5,018 nucleotides of DNA from Flavobacteriaceae bacterium (GTDB lineage: Bacteria > Bacteroidota > Bacteroidia > Flavobacteriales > Flavobacteriaceae), in assembly GCA_030613745.1 (NCBI GenBank), contig JAUWLK010000193.1:1-5018 (forward strand), given 5' to 3'. The notes below the pieces were generated by a model. The model did not search any database, was not told where the DNA came from, and saw only the letters and a list, made by a program, of their open reading frames with translations. The position numbers and the translations under genes are program-made. Positions 1 to 5,018 of the stretch are shown piece after piece (within the stretch, counting starts at the first letter, position 1; every line of letters starts with the position of its first letter).

Positions 1-42
1 AGTAAAAAATTTAATTTTCATGGTCTTTTATTTAAAGATTAA
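1..42 (+). CDS. Possible C-terminal end of a rightward gene (partial)
   Basis: Reading from base 1, thirteen sense codons (SKKFNFHGLLFKD) lead to a TAA stop at 40-42. The codons look ordinary for this genome. A rightward gene ending here would converge on the leftward gene that stops at 112, with a hairpin (63-81) placed between them as expected for a shared terminator. The fragment is too short to identify. A competing reading is the start of a leftward gene: ATG at 21-19 followed by KIKFFT and running off the edge. Both cannot easily be real. I prefer the rightward tail only because of the hairpin. Confidence 0.3.
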   Translation, partial: SKKFNFHGLLFKD

Positions 43-62
43 TTTTTAGGGGATAAAAATAC

Positions 63-81
63 AAAAAGAATATTTCTTTTT
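63..81. terminator. AT-rich hairpin, candidate bidirectional terminator
   Basis: AAAAAGAA (63-70) and TTCTTTTT (74-81) form a perfect 8-base inverted repeat with a 3-base loop. Read leftward, the structure begins 30 bases past the stop codon of the DUF2459 gene and ends in a T-rich run (TTTTTGTATTTTT), as an intrinsic terminator would. Read rightward, its second arm is itself T-rich. The stem has only one G-C pair, so it would be weak. A second small repeat, TAATTA-GCT-TAATTA (86-100), lies next to it. In such AT-rich DNA part of this symmetry may be chance. Confidence 0.4.
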
Positions 82-111
82 AAGATAATTAGCTTAATTA
101 CATATCAATTT

Positions 112-762
112 TTATTTTTTATGTATATAGAGCAATCCAAAATCAAAAGGTGTCCACAAACATGCTTTAATATTACTATCTTTTAATCCTGAGTTCACCC
201 AACTATTACAAGTTTTAAAACAAGAAAAACTTCCTAAAGCTTCGTAAAAATCATCATTATTTGAATAGCCTTTGTTGTTCAATACTACTTTTTTGTCAAG
301 CGTATCAAAATAAAAAGTTTTATAAATATACTGATTGATCTTATTCAGCTGATTTTGACTTACTTTTATTTCTGTCCAATCATTAGAAGTTGTTGAATAT
401 CTGGTTAAATGAATTAAAGATGAGCTATTTATAAATAATGCTTTAAAAGCGTTATTAAAAGTTAAATCACTCCAGTTTGGTGTATTGAGATAAAAATTTT
501 TATCTCCCCAACCAAATGAAAAATAGTTATCATTTTCAAAATATATTAACCCATTTAAAAGTTTTAGGTCTATTTGATTTTTAGGTATAATAATACTTAA
601 ATGTACTCCATTTGAATTTAAATAAATAGATTTATTTTTTTCTGTATACTCTTCTTCATTATTTACCGGAATAAAAGTCAAAATCAAAGAAACAAGCAAG
701 TATACTACAGGAATTAAAAAAAATGCAAGAATCCATTTAGATATTTTCTTAATCATTTTCAT
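112..762 (-). CDS. DUF2459/TIGR02117-like membrane-anchored protein, function unknown
   Basis: This encodes 216 residues. Residues 5-9 are basic and residues 10-31 form one hydrophobic stretch, so the protein is probably anchored in the inner membrane, or exported, with its body outside the cytoplasm. The rest resembles the DUF2459 family (TIGR02117, first noted beside urease genes). Supporting motifs are NGVHLSIIIP (51-60), FGWGDKNFYLNTPNW (83-97), LTRY (119-122) and TCNSW (184-188), followed by WTPFDFG near the end. The length is usual for the family. Its biochemical role is not established. The order of conserved His54 and then Cys185 could suit a permuted papain-like fold, which is inference. 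ATG at 762 is used as the start; a second ATG two codons in (756) is equally possible. It follows the nitrilase gene after 23 bases and is probably its operon partner. No frameshift is seen. Confidence 0.8.
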   Translation of the reverse strand: MKMIKKISKWILAFFLIPVVYLLVSLILTFIPVNNEEEYTEKNKSIYLNSNGVHLSIIIPKNQIDLKLLNGLIYFENDNYFSFGWGDKNFYLNTPNWSDLTFNNAFKALFINSSSLIHLTRYSTTSNDWTEIKVSQNQLNKINQYIYKTFYFDTLDKKVVLNNKGYSNNDDFYEALGSFSCFKTCNSWVNSGLKDSNIKACLWTPFDFGLLYIHKK

Positions 763-785
763 TTATTAACCTATTTTATAATGCG

Positions 786-1754
786 TTATTTATTAGAATT
801 GTTTGTGATACTAATTATTGATTGTCTTTCTCTGTTGATTTCTAGTTTTGTAACATCAGGACGCGAGTAGTGTCCTGAAACATCAAAATTTTGTCGTTCT
901 TCCAATATTCGATTAAAATCTATTGTAGTAATAATTAATTCCTCTTTTCCAATAACAGGAGGTATTATCCATTCGCCATCAGGTCCAGCAACACATGACC
1001 CTCCATTAGCCAAAACTTTTGGTGCATTTTTCAAGATCTTATTTAAATGAGGTGTGTCTTTAGGGAAATCTTTACTGTTCATTAAGCCAGAAACTGAAAC
1101 CACAAATGATCTAGATTCTTTAGCAATAAATTTAGTAATATCATTAGTGTTATATTCTGATCCAGGCCATACAGCAATATGTAAATTTTCGCCTAAACCA
1201 TAAAGTGCAGTTCTTGCTAAAGGCATCCAATTTTCCCAACAATTCAAACCACCAACACAAAATTGTTTCAAGTTATGTACCTGTAATCCATTACCATCAC
1301 CGGTTGACCAAGTCAAACGCTCTTCATAAGTAGGTTGTAGTTTTCGGTGAATAGATTTAATTTTACCTTTTTGATTAATATAGACTAAGGAGCAATATAA
1401 GCTGTGTCCACCGCGATCTTTAGCGCGTTCAACAATACCAAGATATACAGCTATATTGTATTTTTTTGCTATTTCGCAAATTTCATCAAGATCACCGGCT
1501 TCAATTTGTATTGAATTCCTAATATAATGTGCGTGTATTTCTTTTTGAACAGGAGAGTTAAATTCTGAACCATTTGTTAAAGATAACCAGAAAGGATATC
1601 CGGGTAAAATACTTTCTCCAAAAACAATGAGTTCACATTTTTTTGTACCAGCTTGGGTAATGAATTTTTTTATTTTTTTAATAGTTTTTTTCTTGTTTAA
1701 CCAAACTGGAGAAATTTGTGCTAAACCCAGTTTTAGAGTACTTTTATTATTCAT
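786..1754 (-). CDS. Nitrilase (branch-1 carbon-nitrogen hydrolase)
   Basis: This 322-residue cytoplasmic enzyme should hydrolyse an organic nitrile to the carboxylic acid and ammonia (nitrilase, EC 3.5.5.1 type). The catalytic set is complete: Glu47 in FGESILPGYPFW (45-56), Lys138 in HRKLQPTYEERLTW (136-149), the second Glu145 in the same motif, and nucleophile Cys172 in GGLNCWENWMPL (168-179). GDG at 152-154, WPGSEY (196-201) and the C-terminal GHYSRPDV (294-301) are typical of true nitrilases rather than of amidases, Nit2-type omega-amidases or N-carbamoylases. The length is normal for the branch, slightly short of enzymes with long C-terminal tails. The natural substrate cannot be told from sequence. 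The start is ATG at 1754, preceded by an A-rich leader (AAAGAAAAA) and no Shine-Dalgarno. It is the first gene of a leftward pair with the DUF2459 gene. Residues 21-31 are unusually lysine-rich. Confidence 0.93.
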   Translation of the reverse strand: MNNKSTLKLGLAQISPVWLNKKKTIKKIKKFITQAGTKKCELIVFGESILPGYPFWLSLTNGSEFNSPVQKEIHAHYIRNSIQIEAGDLDEICEIAKKYNIAVYLGIVERAKDRGGHSLYCSLVYINQKGKIKSIHRKLQPTYEERLTWSTGDGNGLQVHNLKQFCVGGLNCWENWMPLARTALYGLGENLHIAVWPGSEYNTNDITKFIAKESRSFVVSVSGLMNSKDFPKDTPHLNKILKNAPKVLANGGSCVAGPDGEWIIPPVIGKEELIITTIDFNRILEERQNFDVSGHYSRPDVTKLEINRERQSIISITNNSNK

Positions 1755-1777
1755 TTTTTCTTTATTTTGGATGGCTT

Positions 1778-1794
1778 ATTCTAAAAAATAGAAT
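1778..1794. repeat. Small inverted repeat in the nitrilase leader
   Basis: ATTCTA (1778-1783) and TAGAAT (1789-1794) are perfect inverted arms around AAAAA. It lies 24-40 bases upstream of the nitrilase start codon, so it could form a short hairpin in the leader transcript or act as a protein site. It contains only one G-C pair per arm pair, and chance occurrence is quite possible in this base composition. Confidence 0.22.
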
Positions 1795-1801
1795 TTATTT
1801 A

Positions 1802-1815
1802 TTACATAAATGTAA
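1802..1815. promoter_or_regulatory. 14-base dyad, candidate operator
   Basis: TTACAT-AA-ATGTAA is a perfect 6+6 palindrome with a 2-base centre. It sits in the divergent gap, 48 bases upstream of the nitrilase start and immediately upstream of the -33 element of the predicted helicase promoter (1818). Dyads of this size are typical of dimeric regulators. I cannot name the regulator, and no regulator gene is in the window. Symmetry by chance is possible in such AT-rich DNA. Confidence 0.35.
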
Positions 1816-1817
1816 AT

Positions 1818-1849
1818 TTTGACGTTGTTAAATTACAAAATTATAATTG
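1818..1849 (+). promoter_or_regulatory. Predicted promoter of the helicase-nuclease gene
   Basis: TTTG at 1818-1821 and TATAATTG at 1842-1849 are separated by 20 bases. This matches the Bacteroidota primary-sigma pattern (TTTG, 19-21 bases, TAnnTTTG) with one mismatch in the downstream box. The same DNA also reads as a near-perfect classical sigma-70 promoter: TTGACG (1819-1824), 17 bases, TATAAT (1842-1847). Transcription would start near 1855, giving a leader of about 30 bases before the GTG at 1884. No Shine-Dalgarno is present in that leader, which is usual for this phylum. Confidence 0.55.
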
Positions 1850-1883
1850 CTTTTTTTCATTACTTTTATACAAAATAATTTCC

Positions 1884-4800
1884 GTGCAAAACGAAACTTC
1901 TTTTCAAGTATATAATGCCTCAGCAGGTAGTGGGAAAACTTTTACTTTGGTTAAGGAGTATTTAAAAATATTATTGCAAAGTAATAATCAATTTTTATAT
2001 CAAAACATTCTTGCCATAACATTTACAAATAAGGCTGCTGGTGAAATGAAAGACCGAGTGCTGAAAAGTTTACTAGAATTAGCAAAAAGCGATATTTCAA
2101 ATAAACCTAGCAATATGTTTCAATTATTAATAGATGAAACAAAACTTGATGCTGAAATATTACAGAAAAGAGCTAAAAAAATATTACAAAATATTTTACA
2201 AAACTACTCGGCTTTTCATATCAAAACCATTGATAGCTTTACCAATAAATTGATCAAATCTTTTGCTTTTGATTTAGGCTTGCCTTTAGATTTTGAGGTT
2301 GAATTAGATCCTCAATCTATTTTAGAAGAAACAGTAGATGTTATCATTTCAAAAATTGGAATTGAAAAAGAATTAACCAATGTTTTAGTGGAATTCGCAA
2401 AACAAAAAACATTAGAAGACAAATCATGGGATATTTCCAGAGAATTGAATGAAATTTCAAAATTATTATTAAATGAAAATGATGCCAATGAGATTCAAAA
2501 ATTAGAAAGTAAAACCATTTCAAACTTTAAAACCTTAGAAAAAAAACTTAAACTAAATCAAAAGCAAACGGAAAAACAATTTACTGAAATAAGTAAAAAA
2601 GGTATAGAGATTATTGATAGTATAGATGTTGAACAAAAAGATTTTTATTATAAAGATTTACCCAATTTTTTTAAAAAGTTGGCAAGATTTAAAAGTCTTG
2701 ACGCTAAAGATTTAAAATTTGAAGGAAGATTATACAATTCTATTAGTAATGGGATTTTGTATGGCGAGAATAAACCTCAAAGTATAAAATCACAGATTGA
2801 TAATATAAGAAATGAAATAATTCAATTATATTTTGAAGCAGAAAACTATTATAATGAGAAATATTCAACCTATCAATTAAATAAGCTCATTTTAAAAAAT
2901 CTTATTCCCTTAGCTATTACAAATTCGATTAGTAAAGTTTTGGAAGAGATTAAAACAGAGAATAATATTAGATTAAATTCTGAATTCAATCAGATTATTA
3001 GTAAACATTTGCGTGAACAGCCTGCAGCATTTATATATGAAAAAATTGGTGAAAAATACAAGCACTATTTTATTGATGAAATGCAGGATACTTCGATTTT
3101 ACAATGGCAAAATTTAATTCCTTTAATTGATAATGCCTTGTCAGAAGAGAATTCAAGTTTACTCTTGGTTGGAGATGCAAAACAAGCTATTTACCGATGG
3201 CGTGGAGGTAAAGCCGAACAATTCATTGATTTAGCGACTGAGGGAAACACTATTATCAACAACCCGTTTCAAGTAAAAAAGAGATTAAAAAATTTAGACA
3301 CAAATTATCGGAGTTATTCTGAAATAGTTAATTTCAACAATCAATTTTTTACTCATATTTCTAACTATTTTCAAAATCCAGCTTATCAAAATTTGTATAA
3401 AATTGGAAATCACCAAAAAATTCACAAAAAAGAAGGAGGTTATGTACAATTAAGTTTTATTGAGAAATGTAAAAATAATGAGGAAAGGGATGAAGTATTT
3501 CCTGAAAAAGTTTATGAAATAATACTCAACTTAGAAGGTAAATTTGATAAAAATGAAATCTGTATTTTGGTAAGAAAAAAAGATCAAGGTATAGTTATTG
3601 CAAATTATCTTTCTGAAAAAGGAATTCAAATTGTTAGTTCAGAAACTTTGTTGATTAAAAATAATAATAAGGTTGATTTCATTATTAATTTATTGAAATA
3701 TTTAAGCGATGAAAACAATGATGAATCTAAAGTTGATATTTTGTACTTTTTGCACAATCACCTTAAAATTCAAAGTGATAAACATGAGTTTATTAGTGAG
3801 TTAGTTCATCTTGATGAATCCAAATTCTTTAAATCTTTAGAAAAGTATCGGATATTTTATGGTTCTCAAATTTTTAATCAGAGTCCGTTTTATGAAAGTA
3901 TAGAAAATATTATTAGAAGTTTTAAATTGACTCAGGAATCTGATGCTTATTTACAATTTTTTTTAGATTTTGTTTATGAGTTTAACCAAAGAAAATCACA
4001 AAATAACATTGAGTTTTTAGAGTATTGGGAACAAAAAAACGAAAAGCTAAGTATAGTAGCATCCAATAATAAAGATGCAGTTCAAATTATGACTATTCAT
4101 AAATCAAAAGGTTTAGAATTTCCAGTAGTTATTTTTCCTTATGATTTAGATATTTATAATCAAAAAAATCCAAAAGCTTGGTATGATGATTTAGACAAAG
4201 AGGCGTATAATAATTTTGAAAGTATATTGATTAATTCATCTTCAGCTATTGAAAATACTGGTGAGTATGGAAAAAAGATTTTTAGTATTCAGCAAGAAGA
4301 GTCAGAATTAGATAATTTTAATTTATTATATGTTACGTTAACTCGTGCAAAAGAACAATTATATATTATTTCTGAAAACAGAGAAGCAAAAAACAAACTC
4401 AAATTATATTCTCACTTTTTTATTAATTTTTTAAATAAATCAGGATTATGGGAAGAGGGAAAATTAATTTATGAATTTGGAAAAAATATACGATTGTCAA
4501 ATAAAAATGAGGATGATTTAAATGTTGAAATTCAAAAAGAATTTATTAGTAGTTCTTGGCAAGATCATCAAATAAATATAGTTACCAGTTCAAATTTACT
4601 TTGGGATACGGATAGAGGTGATGCTATTATATTTGGTAATGTAATTCATGAATTGATGGCTAAAATTATTTATGAAAAAGATATTAAAATTGCTGTAAAT
4701 CAATTTGTTAATAAAGGGTTAATTGAAAAAAATGAACAAAATAATATTGAAAAATTGATTTATAAAATAGTGAATCACCCGAAGTTAAAAACTTACTATA

Positions 4801-5018
4801 AAGCAGATAGACTTATTTTTACAGAAAGAGAATTAATTACAGATGATAAACAAATTTTGATTCCAGACAGGTTGGTTTTTGATAAAGAAAATAAAGTAAC
4901 AATAATTGATTATAAAACGGGTAAACCCGAGAATAAACATCGTCAACAAATTGAAAGTTATGGAAAGGTTTTAAAAAACATGAACTTTACAGTTTTAGAA
5001 AAAATTTTAGTTTATATT
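1884..5018 (+). CDS. AddA/RecB-type UvrD-like helicase with C-terminal PD-(D/E)XK nuclease (3' end outside window)
   Basis: The frame stays open for 1045 codons to the window edge. It encodes a superfamily 1A ATP-dependent DNA helicase-nuclease, likely the AddA-like subunit that resects double-strand breaks for RecA-dependent repair in the cytoplasm. Motifs in order: Walker A NASAGSGKT (11-19); Ia AITFTNKAAGEMK (44-56); Ic IKTIDSF (113-119); II YFIDEMQDTS (395-404); III VGDAKQAIYRWRGG (429-442); IV LDTNYRS (471-477); V IMTIHKSKGLEFP (735-747); VI LLYVTLTRAKEQL (814-826). The nuclease follows: GNVIHE (His922), Glu983, PDR (Asp995), DYKTG (Asp1009, Lys1011) and QIESY (1022-1026), so both activities look intact. 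GTG at 1884 is the only standard start that leaves the usual short lead before Walker A; there is no in-frame ATG upstream back to the stop at 1782. A Lys/Glu-rich stretch (about 190-330) probably lies in the 1B insert. Few residues should remain beyond the edge. RecB is the alternative, but the motif wording favours AddA-like. Confidence 0.93.
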   Translation, partial: MQNETSFQVYNASAGSGKTFTLVKEYLKILLQSNNQFLYQNILAITFTNKAAGEMKDRVLKSLLELAKSDISNKPSNMFQLLIDETKLDAEILQKRAKKILQNILQNYSAFHIKTIDSFTNKLIKSFAFDLGLPLDFEVELDPQSILEETVDVIISKIGIEKELTNVLVEFAKQKTLEDKSWDISRELNEISKLLLNENDANEIQKLESKTISNFKTLEKKLKLNQKQTEKQFTEISKKGIEIIDSIDVEQKDFYYKDLPNFFKKLARFKSLDAKDLKFEGRLYNSISNGILYGENKPQSIKSQIDNIRNEIIQLYFEAENYYNEKYSTYQLNKLILKNLIPLAITNSISKVLEEIKTENNIRLNSEFNQIISKHLREQPAAFIYEKIGEKYKHYFIDEMQDTSILQWQNLIPLIDNALSEENSSLLLVGDAKQAIYRWRGGKAEQFIDLATEGNTIINNPFQVKKRLKNLDTNYRSYSEIVNFNNQFFTHISNYFQNPAYQNLYKIGNHQKIHKKEGGYVQLSFIEKCKNNEERDEVFPEKVYEIILNLEGKFDKNEICILVRKKDQGIVIANYLSEKGIQIVSSETLLIKNNNKVDFIINLLKYLSDENNDESKVDILYFLHNHLKIQSDKHEFISELVHLDESKFFKSLEKYRIFYGSQIFNQSPFYESIENIIRSFKLTQESDAYLQFFLDFVYEFNQRKSQNNIEFLEYWEQKNEKLSIVASNNKDAVQIMTIHKSKGLEFPVVIFPYDLDIYNQKNPKAWYDDLDKEAYNNFESILINSSSAIENTGEYGKKIFSIQQEESELDNFNLLYVTLTRAKEQLYIISENREAKNKLKLYSHFFINFLNKSGLWEEGKLIYEFGKNIRLSNKNEDDLNVEIQKEFISSSWQDHQINIVTSSNLLWDTDRGDAIIFGNVIHELMAKIIYEKDIKIAVNQFVNKGLIEKNEQNNIEKLIYKIVNHPKLKTYYKADRLIFTERELITDDKQILIPDRLVFDKENKVTIIDYKTGKPENKHRQQIESYGKVLKNMNFTVLEKILVYI

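Noticed and set aside
1..21. Start of a leftward gene at ATG 21 (KIKFFT following)
   Set aside because: Only seven codons are visible, and the rightward reading ending at 42 fits the hairpin at 63-81 better. It is kept only as an alternative.
786..1754. Member of the multi-gene Nit1C-type nitrilase cluster
   Set aside because: The expected neighbours (radical SAM protein, GNAT acetyltransferase, AIR-synthase-like protein, flavoprotein) are absent. The only partner is the DUF2459 gene.
112..1754. Rightward open frames lying inside the two leftward genes
   Set aside because: They are short, unlike any family I recognise, and overlap well-supported genes with clear motifs on the other strand.
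1836..1843. Leftward -7 box (TAATTTTG on the minus strand) for the nitrilase gene
   Set aside because: It matches TAnnTTTG exactly, but no TTTG lies at the required 19-21 base spacing; the nearest (minus strand of 1871-1874) is 27 bases away. The box is also common by chance in AT-rich DNA. The nitrilase promoter remains unassigned.
1884..5018. Helicase as part of an anti-phage defence system (for example a Gabija-like UvrD helicase)
   Set aside because: The complete AddA-type motif set with a fused C-terminal PD-(D/E)XK nuclease and full length points to the housekeeping repair enzyme. No OLD-family nuclease or other defence gene lies beside it.

Overview
The window is strongly AT-rich. Its three recognisable genes use AT-rich codons, the start codons follow A-rich stretches rather than Shine-Dalgarno sequences, and one promoter fits the Bacteroidota pattern (TTTG, about 20 bases, TAnnTTTG). 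The helicase motifs also look like those of marine or environmental Flavobacteriia. The best guess is a low-GC member of the Bacteroidota, probably Flavobacteriia. This is inferred from style and motifs, not from a database match.

Layout. The left edge (1-42) may hold the last codons of a rightward gene. A short convergent gap with an AT-rich hairpin (63-81) follows. A leftward two-gene unit occupies 112-1754: a branch-1 nitrilase (786-1754, first gene) and, 23 bases downstream, a small membrane-anchored DUF2459/TIGR02117-type protein (112-762). A 129-base divergent intergenic region (1755-1883) holds a good rightward promoter and a clean 14-base dyad. From 1884 to the right edge runs one long uninterrupted rightward reading frame of 1045 codons, with no stop inside the window. 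It starts at GTG and encodes an AddA/RecB-type helicase-nuclease that carries all the superfamily 1 helicase motifs and an intact C-terminal PD-(D/E)XK nuclease.

How the genes work together. The helicase-nuclease looks like the housekeeping AddA-like subunit that processes double-strand breaks for RecA-dependent repair. It has no obvious functional link to the leftward pair beyond sharing the divergent region. The nitrilase and DUF2459 genes are probably co-transcribed. Nitrilase chemistry (nitrile to carboxylate plus ammonia) is well supported, but its substrate is unknown and the DUF2459 protein has no established function.

I found no CRISPR array, tRNA, rRNA, insertion sequence or phage gene, and no convincing new multi-gene system. 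The most interesting points are the pairing of a nitrilase with a DUF2459 protein, the possible permuted papain-like Cys/His arrangement in that protein, and the dyad placed just upstream of the helicase promoter.
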